64,000 bases of DNA from Leucobacter ruminantium (GCF_017565705.1 NZ_JAGDYL010000006.1:124001-188000); one strand, 5' to 3'; counted from the first letter of the stretch, positions 16,170-26,808 are shown. Notes: generated by a model not told the origin, from the sequence alone. Numbers and translations are program-made.

Positions 16170-17606
16170 CTACGCCTCGACCTCGCTGCGGTCGCCCGAC
16201 CACAGCGTGTGGAAGCTGCCGGCGCGGTCGACGCGGCGGTAGGTGTGCGCCCCGAAGAAATCGCGCTGCCCCTGCACGAGCGCCGCGGGCAGGCGCTCGG
16301 CGCGCAGCCCGTCGTAGTACGCGAGCGACGACGAGAACGCCGGGGCCGGAATGCCGGCGTTCGTCGCGTGCACGACGACGCGACGCCACGCCTCCTGACC
16401 CCGACCGAGCGCGTCGGCGAAGTAGGGGGCGGCCATGAGCAGCGGCAGCTCGGGCTGCTCGGCGTAGGCCTCGGCGATGCGGTTCAGGAACTGGGCGCGG
16501 ATGATGCAGCCGCCCCGCCAGATCTTCGAGATCGCACCGAGATCGATGTTCCAGCCGTACTCGGCTGCGCCCGCGCGGATCTCGTCGAAGCCCTGCGAGT
16601 AGGCGACGATCTTCGACGCGTAGAGCGCCTGGCGCACATCCTCGACGAACGCGATCTCGTCATCGACCGGCGTGGCGGTCGAGGGGCCGGGCAGATCCCT
16701 CGCCGCCTCGCGCTGCTCGGGATGCGAGGACAGCGAGCGCGCGAAGGTCGCCTCCGCGATGCCCGAGACGGGCACTCCGAGCGACAGCGCGGTCTGCACG
16801 GTCCAGGCTCCGGTGCCCTTGGCACCCGCCTGGTCGAGGATCACGTCGACGAGGGGCTCGCCCGTCGCTGCGTCGTTCTGACGCAGCACCTCCGCCGTGA
16901 TCTCGATGAGGTACGACTCGAGCTCGCCGCGGTTCCACTCGGCGAAGATCTCGGCGATCTCGGCGGGGCTCTTCCCCGTACCGCGGCGGATGAGGTCGTA
17001 GGCCTCCGCGATGAGCTGCATGTCGGCGTACTCGATGCCGTTGTGCACCATCTTCACGAAGTGCCCGGCGCCGTCGTGGCCGACGTGCGTGACGCAGGGC
17101 TCGCCCTCCGCGACCGCGGCGATCGATTTCAGGATCGGTCCGAGCGTGACCCACGATTCGTCGGAGCCGCCGGGCATGATGCTCGGCCCGTTGAGGGCGC
17201 CCTCCTCGCCGCCAGAGATGCCGGCACCGACGAAGTTGATGCCGGTCTCGCGCACGGCGCGCTCGCGGCGGATGGTATCGGGGAAGTAGGCGTTGCCGCC
17301 GTCCACGATGATGTCGCCCGGCTCGAAGACCTCGACGAGCGCGTCGATCGTCGCGTCGGTCGCGGCACCCGCCTGCACCATGATGATCGCGGTGCGGGGC
17401 TTCGCGAGGCTCGCCGCGAACTCCTCGTAGGAGTATGCGGGCACGAAACCCGCCTCCGGGTGCTCGGAGACGAGCGCGTCGGTGCGCCCGCGGCTGCGGT
17501 TCAGCACCGCCACGGTGTTGCCCTCGCGGCTGGCCAGGTTGCGAGCCAGGTTCGCACCCATGACCGCCAGGCCGACCACGCCGATGTTCGCCGTGCGATC
17601 ACTCAT
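16170..17606 (-). CDS. gnd: 6-phosphogluconate dehydrogenase, decarboxylating
   Basis: A 478-residue enzyme making ribulose-5-phosphate, CO2 and NADPH. The N-terminal Rossmann motif is GLAVMGANLARN. ISGGEEGAL and the catalytic Lys and His in GHFVKMVHNGIEY follow, then the large helical dimerisation domain with the KGTG motif. Length is that of the long NADP-linked type. ATG overlaps the opcA stop. Its position between opcA and pgl is less usual than the zwf-opcA-pgl order of many actinobacteria. Confidence 0.95.
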   Translation of the reverse strand: MSDRTANIGVVGLAVMGANLARNLASREGNTVAVLNRSRGRTDALVSEHPEAGFVPAYSYEEFAASLAKPRTAIIMVQAGAATDATIDALVEVFEPGDIIVDGGNAYFPDTIRRERAVRETGINFVGAGISGGEEGALNGPSIMPGGSDESWVTLGPILKSIAAVAEGEPCVTHVGHDGAGHFVKMVHNGIEYADMQLIAEAYDLIRRGTGKSPAEIAEIFAEWNRGELESYLIEITAEVLRQNDAATGEPLVDVILDQAGAKGTGAWTVQTALSLGVPVSGIAEATFARSLSSHPEQREAARDLPGPSTATPVDDEIAFVEDVRQALYASKIVAYSQGFDEIRAGAAEYGWNIDLGAISKIWRGGCIIRAQFLNRIAEAYAEQPELPLLMAAPYFADALGRGQEAWRRVVVHATNAGIPAPAFSSSLAYYDGLRAERLPAALVQGQRDFFGAHTYRRVDRAGSFHTLWSGDRSEVEA

Positions 17607-18571
17607 TCTCCGGTGCTCCATTCACTCGTGCGGTTCTCGTTCGCCTCTTGCTCCGAGCGGATGCGGCTCAGCCGCTCCAGCACTCGGCCGTACATGATGT
17701 CCTCGTCGAGCCGGCGCAGCTCCTCGGCGAGGCACTCGCTCAGGGTGCGGCGCGGCAGCACGATCTCGTGCTCCGGGTGGCCGGGCTGCCGCAGCAGCGT
17801 CCGCGACGGTCCGACGCGCTCCATCACCGCGTCGCCCGACGCCCTCCGCAGCGTCACCGAGCGCACGCCCTCGGCGAGCGGCTCCCCCTGCGGCAGCCGG
17901 CAGGTCGTCGGCACCCGCAGCGCGAGTTCGAGCCAGGCGGCGAGCATCTGGGTCGCGAGGGATCCTGCCGCACCGACCACCTCGACGGCCAGCACCGGTT
18001 CGTGCGGCGGCTGGTCGAGGATCGCCGCCAGGTGCTCGCGCCAGCGCGTGATACGGGTCCACGCGAGATCGGTGTCGCCCGCTGTGTAGCCGGCGAAGCG
18101 GCGCGCGAGCTCCGCCCCGCCCGAGATCGCCGCGGTCGTGGTGATGCGACGCTGCGCGATGCGTCCGAGTGGTTCGGATCCCGGGCGGTGGGGCGCCTCC
18201 TCCGGCCACCACACGACGACGGGCGCGTCGGGCAGCAGCAGGCCGGTGACGAGGCTCTCCACTCCGCTGCACACCTCGCCGTAGGCCCGCAGCACCACGA
18301 CTTCGCTGGCACCCGCGTCGGCGCCAACGCGGATCTCGGCGTCGAGCCTCGCCTCGGGGTTGTCGGGTCGGGTCAGCAGCACGATGACGCGCATCGGGTG
18401 TTCGTTCGAGGCGTCGTTGGCGGCGCCGACCACGGCCTCGTCGAGCGGTCCGTTCGCGGCGATCACGAGCGTCAGCACGCGGCCGAGCGCCGAGACGCCG
18501 CTCTCCTGGCGCATCGACACGAGCCGGCGCGCGACCGCGCTGATGCTCGTGCGCGGAAGTTCCTCGATCAC
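17603..18571 (-). CDS. opcA: Glucose-6-phosphate dehydrogenase assembly/effector protein OpcA
   Basis: A 322-residue OpcA-family protein, the redox-responsive partner that promotes assembly and activity of glucose-6-phosphate dehydrogenase. It is recognised from the start IEELPRTSIS, the central VVVWWPEEAP motif and its place directly after zwf. I start it at the GTG 18571, preceded by GGAGGAG and overlapping the zwf stop as GTGA; the upstream extension lies inside zwf. It has no catalytic motif, as expected. Confidence 0.93.
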   Translation of the reverse strand: MIEELPRTSISAVARRLVSMRQESGVSALGRVLTLVIAANGPLDEAVVGAANDASNEHPMRVIVLLTRPDNPEARLDAEIRVGADAGASEVVVLRAYGEVCSGVESLVTGLLLPDAPVVVWWPEEAPHRPGSEPLGRIAQRRITTTAAISGGAELARRFAGYTAGDTDLAWTRITRWREHLAAILDQPPHEPVLAVEVVGAAGSLATQMLAAWLELALRVPTTCRLPQGEPLAEGVRSVTLRRASGDAVMERVGPSRTLLRQPGHPEHEIVLPRRTLSECLAEELRRLDEDIMYGRVLERLSRIRSEQEANENRTSEWSTGE

Positions 18572-20100
18572 GGTCTCCTCCAGGCCCGCCCGTCGCGGGC
18601 GAGCAGCTCGTCGGCGGAGTCGGGCCCCCACGAACCGGGAGCGTACTGCTCCAGCGGCTCGTCGCGGGAGGCCCAGTGCTGCTCCACCGGGTCCAGGATG
18701 CGCCACGAGAGCTCGACCTCGCGCTGACGCGGGAACAGCGGCGCATCGCCGAGCAGCACGTCGAGGATCAGGCGCTCGTAGGCCTCGGGGCTCGCCTCGG
18801 TGAAGGCGTGGCCGTAGCCGAAGTCCATCGTCACGTCGCGCACCCGCGCGGCGGTTCCGGGAACCTTGGCGCCGAAGCGCATCGTGATGCCCTCGTCGGG
18901 CTGCACGCGGATCACGAGGGCGTTCGATCCCTGCTCGGTCGTCTCGGACTTGCCGAACAGCTCGCCCGGCTCCTTGCGGAAGACCACGGCGATCTCGGTG
19001 ACGCGTCGGCCGAGCCGCTTGCCCGTGCGCAGGTAGAAGGGCACGTCGGCCCAGCGGCGCGTGTTCACCAGGAGCTTCATCGCGGCGTAGGTCTCGGTGC
19101 GCGACTGCGGGTCCATGCCCTCCTCGTCGAGGAAGCCGCTCACGAGCTCTCCGCCCTGCCAGCCGCCCGCGTACTGGCCGCGGGCGCTCGCGGCGCCGAG
19201 GTCGTCGGGGAGGCGCACGGCCTCGAGCACCTTCTCCTTCTCGGCTCGCAGGTGCTCGGCGCTCAGGCTGATCGGCTCCTCCATCGCGGTGAGCGCGAGC
19301 AGCTGCAGCAGGTGATTCTGGATCACGTCGCGCGCCGCGCCGACGCCGTCGTAGTAGCCGGCGCGGCCCCCCACCCCGATGTCCTCGGCCATCGTGATCT
19401 GCACGTGATCGACGTAGTTGCGGTTCCAGATCGGCTCGTACATCGCGTTCGCGAAGCGGAGCGACAGGATGTTCTGCACCGTCTCCTTGCCGAGATAGTG
19501 GTCGATGCGGAAGATCGCGTCGGCCGGGAACGCCGACTCGAGCGCGTCGTTCAGCTGGCGGGCCGATTCGAGGTCGTGGCCGAACGGCTTCTCGATGATC
19601 ACGCGTCGCCAGGGCCCCTCATCCGCCGCGCGGTCGACGAGCCCCGAGCTCGACAGCTGGCGCGCCACCTCGGGGAAGGAGCGGGGAGGGATCGACAGGT
19701 AGAAGGCGTGGTTGCCCATCGTGCCGCGCTCGCGGTCGAGGGCGTCGACGGTCTGCTTCAGCCGCGCGTACGCCTCGGGGTCGTCGAACTGGCCCTGCAC
19801 GAAGCGGATGCCCTGGACGAGCTGATCCCAGGTCTCCTCGCGGAACGGCGTGCGGGCATGCTTGCGCACGGCCTCGCGCACGATCTCCACGAAGTCGCGA
19901 TCCGCCCAGTCCCGCCTCGCGAAGCCGACGAGCGCGAAGCCGGGAGGGAGCAGACCGCGGTTCGCCAGGTCGTAGACGGCGGGCATGAGCTTCTTGCGCG
20001 ACAGATCGCCGGTCACGCCGAAGATGACGAGCGCGCTCGGCCCGGCGATCCTGCTGAGGCGAGGATCGTCGGCCGAGCGAAGGGGGTTGGAGTTCGCCAT
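18568..20100 (-). CDS. zwf: Glucose-6-phosphate 1-dehydrogenase
   Basis: A 510-residue enzyme, the entry step of the oxidative pentose phosphate pathway and a main NADPH source. The nucleotide-binding motif is GVTGDLSRKKL near residue 28 and the active-site signature is RIDHYLGKE near 200. Length is normal. It begins 1 bp after the upstream sufT-like gene stop, so the pentose phosphate block is probably co-transcribed, at least partly, with that Fe-S gene. Confidence 0.96.
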   Translation of the reverse strand: MANSNPLRSADDPRLSRIAGPSALVIFGVTGDLSRKKLMPAVYDLANRGLLPPGFALVGFARRDWADRDFVEIVREAVRKHARTPFREETWDQLVQGIRFVQGQFDDPEAYARLKQTVDALDRERGTMGNHAFYLSIPPRSFPEVARQLSSSGLVDRAADEGPWRRVIIEKPFGHDLESARQLNDALESAFPADAIFRIDHYLGKETVQNILSLRFANAMYEPIWNRNYVDHVQITMAEDIGVGGRAGYYDGVGAARDVIQNHLLQLLALTAMEEPISLSAEHLRAEKEKVLEAVRLPDDLGAASARGQYAGGWQGGELVSGFLDEEGMDPQSRTETYAAMKLLVNTRRWADVPFYLRTGKRLGRRVTEIAVVFRKEPGELFGKSETTEQGSNALVIRVQPDEGITMRFGAKVPGTAARVRDVTMDFGYGHAFTEASPEAYERLILDVLLGDAPLFPRQREVELSWRILDPVEQHWASRDEPLEQYAPGSWGPDSADELLARDGRAWRRP

Positions 20101-20101
20101 C

Positions 20102-20452
20102 TCAGATGGCGAATCCCAAAGCGCGCATCATGTCGCGGCCGTCGTCGGTGATCCGCTCGGGCGTCCACGGCGGCATCCACACCCAGTTGATGCGGAAGGC
20201 GGTGACGAGCCCGTCGAGCGCCTCCGCGATGTCGTTCTCGATGACGTCGGTCAGTGGGCAGCCCGCGCTCGTGAGCGTCATGCTGATCACGAGCGCGTCG
20301 TGGGCCTCGTCGAAGGCCAGATCGTAGATCAGGCCGAGATCGACGATGTTGACGCCCAGCTCGGGATCCGAGACGTTCTTCAGCGCCTCGATCGCCTGCT
20401 CGCGGAACTCCGGGTCGATCGACTGCGGAACGGTCGTTGCTTCCTCGCTCAT
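20102..20452 (-). CDS. MIP18/SufT-like metal-sulfur cluster assembly factor
   Basis: A 116-residue DUF59 (MIP18) protein involved in Fe-S cluster maturation. It shows SDPELGVNIVDLGLIYD, the reactive Cys motif TSAGCPLTD and a C-terminal PPWTPERI segment typical of the SufT group. It lies 26 bp after sufC. However a TAGGCT box 6 nt before its ATG suggests it also has its own leaderless promoter, which would extend into zwf. Confidence 0.88.
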   Translation of the reverse strand: MSEEATTVPQSIDPEFREQAIEALKNVSDPELGVNIVDLGLIYDLAFDEAHDALVISMTLTSAGCPLTDVIENDIAEALDGLVTAFRINWVWMPPWTPERITDDGRDMMRALGFAI

Positions 20453-20458
20453 ACGATC

Positions 20459-20464
20459 AGCCTA
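20459..20464 (-). promoter_or_regulatory. -10 box (TAGGCT) before the sufT-like gene
   Basis: TAGGCT on the minus strand with a 6-nt spacer to the ATG, inside the 26-bp gap after sufC. Confidence 0.45.
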
Positions 20465-20478
20465 GGACACCGTGCCGC

Positions 20479-21239
<761 letters not shown>

Positions 21240-21243
<4 letters not shown>

Positions 21244-21572
21244 TGTTCAATCTCTTTCGTAACGTTGGGGTCGATGTACACGTCGCCGTCTTCGATCTCG
21301 ACGACGTAGACGGGTACCGGCTCGTAAGCCGGGAGGTTCTGCGGGACGCCGGTGCGCAGCGAGAATGCCGAGCCGTGGGCCCAGCACTCGAGCGTGTCGC
21401 CCTCGACGAAGCCCTCGGAGAGGCTGATCTGACCGTGGCTGCAGGTGTCGCCGATGGCGTGCACCTCGCCCGAGCCGTCGAGCACGAGCGCGATCGGCAC
21501 GTCCTCGACGACGACGCGGGCGGCCTGGTCCTGCACCAGCTCGCCGACCGCGATCACCTTGTGGCGGGCCAT
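21240..21572 (-). CDS. Rieske [2Fe-2S] ferredoxin-like protein within the suf operon
   Basis: A 110-residue single-domain Rieske protein. Cluster ligands are CSHG near residue 44 and CWAH near 63, spaced as CxH-x15-17-CxxH. It has the usual beta-sheet ending in [13 protein letters not shown]. It is coupled to sufD by TAATG and to sufC by ATGA, so it is a core operon member. Homologues here are often labelled as non-heme oxygenase ferredoxin subunits, but no oxygenase is adjacent. A role as electron donor or as Suf client is inference. Confidence 0.88.
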
Positions 21573-22777
21573 TATCGGACGGACTCGGCCAGCTCGGCCT
21601 CGACTGCGGCCTGCAGGCGCTCCTCGGTCGATTCGTCGCCGATCTGCGCGATGACCTCGAGCAGGAAGCCGCGCACCACGAGCTTGCGCGCCTCCTCCTC
21701 CGAGATGCCCCGGCTCCGGAGGTAGAAGATGTGCTCGTCGTCGAAGCGGCCCGTGGCCGACGCGTGTCCCGCACCCTCGATGTCGCCGGTCTCGATCTCG
21801 AGATTCGGGATCGAATCGGCGCGCGTTCCCTCGGAGAGCACCAGGTTGCGGTTCTGCTCGTAGCTGTCGGTGCCGGTCGCGTTCTGGCGGATCAGCACGT
21901 CGCCGATCCACACGGTGTGCGCGCCCTCGCCCTGCAGCGCGCCCTTGTAGGTGACGCGGCTGCGGGTGTGGGGGGCGTCGTGATCCATGTAGACCTGGTG
22001 CTCCAGGTGCTGGCCCGCATCGGCGAAGTAGGCGCCGAGCGCCTCGCCGTTCGCGCCCTCGTGGTCGAGGTGGATCGCCGGGTTGAGGCGCACGATCCCT
22101 CCGCCGAGCGACACCACGATGTGGGTGAGCGATGCATCGCGGCCTACGGTGGCGTAGTGGGCGGCGAGGTGGATCGCGTCGTCGGCCCACTGCTGCACCG
22201 AGACGACGGTCAGCTTCGCGCCGTCTCCGACGACGATCTCGACGTTCTCGGTGACGCGCGCGTCGCCCGTGTTCTCGAGGATCACGAGGCCGCGGCTCTG
22301 CGGGGCGGCCTCGATCACGGTGTGAGCGGCGCGCGGCGATGCGCCGAGCGCATCGCGCGCGACGACGGCCGTGACCTGCTCCTCGGACGAGACGGTCACC
22401 AGGTGGGCCTCGCCGAAGGCGCTCCACGCGGCTGCGGCGGCGCGGTCCTCGGGGATGCCTGCGCGGCCGATGCGCGCGTCGTCGCGGGAGATCCACTCGC
22501 TCGCGATCCCCGCCGCCTCGCTCACCGAGACCGGGGGGCGCGAGCCGTCGAGCACGCCGTTCAGCAGCGCATCGAGCTTCGCGACGGGCGAGAACTTCCA
22601 GACCGCCTCGCGGCCGGTCACCGTCGGGAAGTCGGCCACATCGGTCGACTTGGGGCGCTCGGAGCGCGTCTGCACCGGGGCGCGGTTCGCCCAGTCCCCG
22701 TCGGAGTGCGCCCGCGCGCCGTGCTGCTCGGTGCCCTGCGCCGACGGCGCGGTCTTCTCTGCTACAGCTTCGGTCAT
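21572..22777 (-). CDS. sufD: Fe-S cluster assembly protein SufD
   Basis: A 401-residue SufB/SufD-fold scaffold subunit. A variable acidic N-terminus of about 70 residues leads into the beta-helix core, and the C-terminal region carries GHASATGRFDDEHIFYLRSRG, the conserved SufBD signature. ATG overlaps the sufB stop as TAATG. It forms the SufBC2D complex with its neighbours. Confidence 0.94.
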   Translation of the reverse strand: MTEAVAEKTAPSAQGTEQHGARAHSDGDWANRAPVQTRSERPKSTDVADFPTVTGREAVWKFSPVAKLDALLNGVLDGSRPPVSVSEAAGIASEWISRDDARIGRAGIPEDRAAAAAWSAFGEAHLVTVSSEEQVTAVVARDALGASPRAAHTVIEAAPQSRGLVILENTGDARVTENVEIVVGDGAKLTVVSVQQWADDAIHLAAHYATVGRDASLTHIVVSLGGGIVRLNPAIHLDHEGANGEALGAYFADAGQHLEHQVYMDHDAPHTRSRVTYKGALQGEGAHTVWIGDVLIRQNATGTDSYEQNRNLVLSEGTRADSIPNLEIETGDIEGAGHASATGRFDDEHIFYLRSRGISEEEARKLVVRGFLLEVIAQIGDESTEERLQAAVEAELAESVR

Positions 22778-24195
22778 TATCCGACGGATCCTTCCATGCC
22801 CATCTCGATGAGCTTGTTCAGTTCGAGGGCGTACTCCATGGGCAGCTCGCGCGCGATCGGCTCGATGAAGCCGCGCACGATCATCGCCATCGCCTCCTCC
22901 TCGGCGAGTCCGCGGCTCATGAGGTAGAAGAGCTGATCCTCGCTGACGCGCGAGACCGTGGCCTCGTGGCCGAGCTCGGCGTCGTCGGTGCGGATGTCGA
23001 TCGCCGGGTAGGTGTCGCTGCGCGAGATCGTGTCGACGAGCAGCGCGTCGCAGACCACCGAGTTGGCCGCGTGGTGGGCGTTCGCCTCCACTCGCACCTC
23101 GCCGCGGTAGCCGGTACGGCCGCCGCCGCGCGCGATCGACTTCGAGAGGATCGACGACTTGGTGTGCGGCGCGAGATGGATCATCTTGGCCCCCGCGTCC
23201 TGGTGCTGGCCGGGCCCCGCGAAGGCGACCGACAGGGTCTCGCCCTTCGCGTGCTCGCCGGCCAGGTAGATCGACGGGTACTTCATGGTGACCTTCGAGC
23301 CGATGTTGCCGTCGACCCACTCCATCGTCGCGCCCTCTTCCGCGATCGCGCGCTTCGTGACGAGGTTGTAGACGTTGGTCGACCAGTTCTGGATCGTGGT
23401 GTAGCGCACGCGGGCGTTCTTCTTCACGATGATCTCGACGACGGCGGAGTGCAGCGAGTCGCTCTTGTAGATCGGAGCGGTGCAGCCCTCGATGTAGTGC
23501 ACGTAGCTGCCCTCGTCGGCGATGATGAGCGTGCGCTCGAACTGGCCCATGTTCTCCGTGTTGATGCGGAAGTAGGCCTGCAGCGGGATCTCGACGTGCA
23601 CGCCCTTCGGCACGTAGACGAAGGAGCCGCCCGACCACACGGCCGTGTTGAGCGCGGCGAACTTGTTGTCGCCCGACGGGATCACGGTGCCGAAGTACTG
23701 CTCGAAGATCTCGGGGTGCTCCTTGAGCGCCGTGTCGGTGTCGAGGAACAGCACGCCCTGGCTCTCCAGATCCTCGCGGATCTGGTGGTACACGACCTCC
23801 GACTCGTACTGCGCGGCGACGCCGGCGACGAGGCGCTGGCGCTCGGCCTCGGGGATGCCGAGCTTCTCGTAGGTCTCCTTGATCTCCTCGGGAAGCTCCT
23901 CCCAGGTGGTCGCCTGCTTCTCGGTCGAGCGCACGAAGTACTTGATGTTGTCGAAGTCGATCTCCGAGAGATCGGCGCCCCACGACGGCATCGGCTTGCG
24001 GCCGAAGATCTGCAGGGCCTTGAGCCGTCGCTGCAGCATCCACTCCGGTTCGTTCTTCAGCCCCGAGATGTTCCGCACGACGTCCTCGCTGAGGCCGCGC
24101 TGCGCAACCGCGCCCGCCTCATCGCTGTCGTGCCAGCCGAACTCGTACTGGCCCAAGCCTTCGAGCTCGGGTCGGTCGATCAATACCTCTGGCAT
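22777..24195 (-). CDS. sufB: Fe-S cluster assembly protein SufB
   Basis: A 472-residue scaffold subunit on which the Fe-S cluster is built. Typical landmarks are [12 protein letters not shown], the YIEGCTAP motif with its conserved Cys, the WVDGNIGSK segment, and the C-terminal signature [18 protein letters not shown] start it at the ATG 24195, after a strong GGGAGGG ribosome site; the frame is open further up but that part is non-coding. It is the first gene of the suf operon. No SufR-type repressor gene lies upstream. Confidence 0.96.
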   Translation of the reverse strand: MPEVLIDRPELEGLGQYEFGWHDSDEAGAVAQRGLSEDVVRNISGLKNEPEWMLQRRLKALQIFGRKPMPSWGADLSEIDFDNIKYFVRSTEKQATTWEELPEEIKETYEKLGIPEAERQRLVAGVAAQYESEVVYHQIREDLESQGVLFLDTDTALKEHPEIFEQYFGTVIPSGDNKFAALNTAVWSGGSFVYVPKGVHVEIPLQAYFRINTENMGQFERTLIIADEGSYVHYIEGCTAPIYKSDSLHSAVVEIIVKKNARVRYTTIQNWSTNVYNLVTKRAIAEEGATMEWVDGNIGSKVTMKYPSIYLAGEHAKGETLSVAFAGPGQHQDAGAKMIHLAPHTKSSILSKSIARGGGRTGYRGEVRVEANAHHAANSVVCDALLVDTISRSDTYPAIDIRTDDAELGHEATVSRVSEDQLFYLMSRGLAEEEAMAMIVRGFIEPIARELPMEYALELNKLIEMGMEGSVG

Positions 24196-24451
24196 GATCC
24201 CTCCCTTGATTCTTCGTCCTCGCCGGGCAGGGCCCGTGTGCGCACACGAAGAACTCGGGCGCACAGACCTGGCCCTGCAACGGTGCAGTAGTCTGGGCTT
24301 CGGACCGAACCGCTCCGACGCGCTGCCCGGCAGCGGTCGTCGGTTCGCAGTACGCAACCACAGCTTCCCATTCTACAGACTCCGGCCTGTTTCGGGAGTG
24401 CCGCGCCCTGTGAAGCGCGGATCTCGGAGGAAGCTCACGAGAGGAGACTCG
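24196..24451. other. Divergent promoter region between sufB and ctaA
   Basis: A 256-bp non-coding gap. The only notable structure is a short inverted repeat CTGCA-ACGG-TGCAG at 24275-24288 with TAGTCT just downstream on the plus strand. I cannot assign promoters with confidence. Confidence 0.4.
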
Positions 24452-25570
24452 GTGTCCAGCGCGAGTACGTCAGCAACCCCGGCCCCCGAGCAGGGCCTCC
24501 GGGTGGGAGTCTCCTCCCGCCTCCTCCGCGTGGCGGCGTGGGCCTCGTTCGTGCTGAACGTCCTGATCATCGGCACCGGCGGCGCCGTGCGCCTCACCGG
24601 TTCGGGGCTCGGCTGCGACGAGTGGCCGCTCTGCACGCCGGAGTCGCTGACCCCGACGCCCGAGATGGGCATCCACGGCATCATCGAGTTCGGCAACCGC
24701 ACGATCACCGGCGTGCTGCTGTTCGTCGCGTTGGCGGTGCTGTTCGCGCTGCTGCAGGCGTGCGGCGGCTGGCCCTCGGTGCGCAACGCGCTCGGCTACG
24801 CGGTCTACGGCGTCGCCGCGGGCGTGCTGTTCGGGACCACCGCCTCGCTCGTCGGGCTTCCCGTGTTCTCGTTCTTCACTGCAGTGCTGCTCACGGTCAT
24901 CGGTATCGCCGCGGTGCGCTCGCTCGACGTGACGCCGCGGCGACACGACCTCGTCATCCTCGCCTGGCTCGTGCTCATCGGCGTCGTCGCCCAGGCGTTC
25001 GTGGGCGGCATCACGGTGCTCACGAGGCTCAACGCCTTCATCGTCGGCTTCCACTACGTCGTCTCGCTCGTGCTGGTCTGCGTGACCGCCGCATTCCTCG
25101 TGCGCCTGCGCGAGGCGCCCGGGCCGCGCGAGCGGGCGGTGCCCTCGGGGTTCGGGATCCTGGCGCACGTCGCCACGCTCGGCATGGCGGTGATCGTGCT
25201 CATGGGGGTGCTGACCACCGCCTCGGGGCCGCACTCGGGCGACGAGGATGTGGTGCGCGACGGCTTCGACGCGACGGTGCTCAGTCACCTGCACGCGTGG
25301 CCCGGCTACATCACGCTCGTGCTCGTGCTCGTGCTGCTCGGCTGGGCGGCGGCGCGCCGTCTTCGCCCGCTGCGCTGGTTGATCGCGCTGCTCGTCCTGA
25401 TGCTCGTGCAGATCGCGGTGGGCATCTTCCAGGCCCGCAGCGGGCTGCCTCCCCTCGCCGTGGGCGTGCACATGGTGCTCGCCTCGCTCACCGCCGCGAC
25501 GATGACGGTCGTGGTGCTGCGCCTCAAGCGGCCGGTCCTGCCCGCAGAGAGCGCCGAGCCCGCCGGTTAG
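24452..25570 (+). CDS. ctaA: Heme A synthase (COX15/CtaA)
   Basis: A 372-residue membrane enzyme oxidising heme O to heme A for cytochrome aa3 oxidase. It has eight predicted helices, an extracellular Cys pair in GCDEWPLC, and the conserved heme-ligand or catalytic residues in IHGIIEFGNR, GFHYVVS, HLHAWPG and GVHMVLAS. I start it at GTG 24452, which follows GAGGAGA; the longer frame reaches back through the sufB gene. It is divergent from suf and pairs with ctaB 1.3 kb away. Confidence 0.92.
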   Translation: MSSASTSATPAPEQGLRVGVSSRLLRVAAWASFVLNVLIIGTGGAVRLTGSGLGCDEWPLCTPESLTPTPEMGIHGIIEFGNRTITGVLLFVALAVLFALLQACGGWPSVRNALGYAVYGVAAGVLFGTTASLVGLPVFSFFTAVLLTVIGIAAVRSLDVTPRRHDLVILAWLVLIGVVAQAFVGGITVLTRLNAFIVGFHYVVSLVLVCVTAAFLVRLREAPGPRERAVPSGFGILAHVATLGMAVIVLMGVLTTASGPHSGDEDVVRDGFDATVLSHLHAWPGYITLVLVLVLLGWAAARRLRPLRWLIALLVLMLVQIAVGIFQARSGLPPLAVGVHMVLASLTAATMTVVVLRLKRPVLPAESAEPAG

Positions 25571-25620
25571 ACCGTCGCCGTGCTGGCCGTGCGCCGACGC
25601 GAACCGCGCGGGCGATGAGA

Positions 25621-25636
25621 GCGGCCCGAAGGCCGC
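25621..25636. terminator. Possible hairpin terminator between convergent ctaA and the transsulfuration gene
   Basis: GCGGCC-CGAA-GGCCGC: a 6-bp G/C stem with a stable tetraloop. It lacks a U-tract, so intrinsic termination is uncertain. Confidence 0.4.
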
Positions 25637-25646
25637 GCGGTCATCC

Positions 25647-26801
25647 TCAGGCGCGGCCGGCGCGCGAACGCTCGAGAGCGCGGCTCAGGTCGGCCCACAG
25701 ATCCTCGACGTGCTCGATGCCGATGCTCAGCCGCACGAGCGCCTCGGGCACCTGCACGGGCTCGGCCGGCTGCCTGCGCCGCCGCTCGGCGAGCGACTCG
25801 ACGCCGCCGAGGCTCGTCGCCGGAGTGATGAGCTCGAGCTCCGCCACGAAGGCGTCTGCGTGCTCCGCTCCGCCCTCGAGCTCGATCGAGACGAGCGCGC
25901 CGAAGCCCCCGAGCTGCGCCGCGGCGAGTTCGTGCCCGGGGTCGCTCGCGAGCCCCGGATAGCGCACTCGGGCCACGCCGGGCGCCGAGAGCAGCCGCTC
26001 GGCGAGCACGCCCGCCGTGGCCTCGGCGCGGTCGAGCCGCAGGGCGAGGGTGCGCAGGCCGCGCAGGGCGAGCCACGCCTCGAACGGACCGGGGATGGCG
26101 CCGTGCAGCGTGCGGTGCGCGAGCAGGCGCGCACGCAGCTCCGCATTGCGCACGACGGCGATGCCGAGCAGCACGTCGGAGTGTCCGGCGATGAACTTGG
26201 TCGCCGAGTGCACGACGACATCGGCGCCGTGCTCGAGCGGGCGCTGGCGCAGCGGGGTCGAGAAGGTGTTGTCGACGACCACCGTGAGCCCTCGCTCGCG
26301 CGCCGCCGCGATCAGCCGGGGCAGGTCGACGACCTCGAGCAGCGGGTTGGTGGGCGATTCGAGCCAGATGAGGTCGGCGCCCTCCATCGCGGCGACCGTG
26401 GCCTCGATGTCGACGGGATCGATCTCACGCAGCCGCAGCGCCCCGCTCTCCGCGAGGGATCGGGCCAGGCCGATCGAGCCGTTGTACGACGTGGACGGCA
26501 CGAGCGCGACGCCCCCGACGGGCACGAGGGAGAGTCCTGCGGCGACGGCGGCCATGCCGGAGGCGTAGGAGAGCGCGGGCACCGACGATCCCTCGAGCAT
26601 CGCGACGGCCTCCTCGAGCGGCTCCCACGACTCGTTCGAGAATCGCGCGTAGCCGCGGTCACCCGGGCCGCCCGGCGCCTCGCGGCCGAAGAAGGTCGAC
26701 GTCAGCGCGATGTGCGGGTTGAGCGCTGCGCCGGTCTCCCTTGCGGGCCGCCCGAGGGCGACGACGGAGGTGCTGGGGTCGAGGTCGGAGGCGTGGTGCA
26801 T
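25647..26801 (-). CDS. Cystathionine gamma-synthase/lyase-type PLP enzyme
   Basis: A 384-residue member of the Cys/Met metabolism PLP enzyme family (trans-sulfuration). The PLP lysine is in HSATKFIAGHSD. The YASGMAAV phosphate-binding segment and the VDNTFSTPLRQRPL motif are also present. It carries out gamma- or beta-replacement or elimination on homoserine esters or cystathionine. Sequence alone does not separate synthase, lyase or O-acetylhomoserine sulfhydrylase. It is transcribed alone, with a TAGCCT box 7 nt before the ATG. Confidence 0.85.
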   Translation of the reverse strand: MHHASDLDPSTSVVALGRPARETGAALNPHIALTSTFFGREAPGGPGDRGYARFSNESWEPLEEAVAMLEGSSVPALSYASGMAAVAAGLSLVPVGGVALVPSTSYNGSIGLARSLAESGALRLREIDPVDIEATVAAMEGADLIWLESPTNPLLEVVDLPRLIAAARERGLTVVVDNTFSTPLRQRPLEHGADVVVHSATKFIAGHSDVLLGIAVVRNAELRARLLAHRTLHGAIPGPFEAWLALRGLRTLALRLDRAEATAGVLAERLLSAPGVARVRYPGLASDPGHELAAAQLGGFGALVSIELEGGAEHADAFVAELELITPATSLGGVESLAERRRRQPAEPVQVPEALVRLSIGIEHVEDLWADLSRALERSRAGRA

Positions 26802-26808
26802 GAGCTTC

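Noticed and set aside
24275-24288. Inverted repeat CTGCA-ACGG-TGCAG between sufB and ctaA as a regulator site
   Set aside because: Arms are only 5 bp and no second copy or matching regulator is present.
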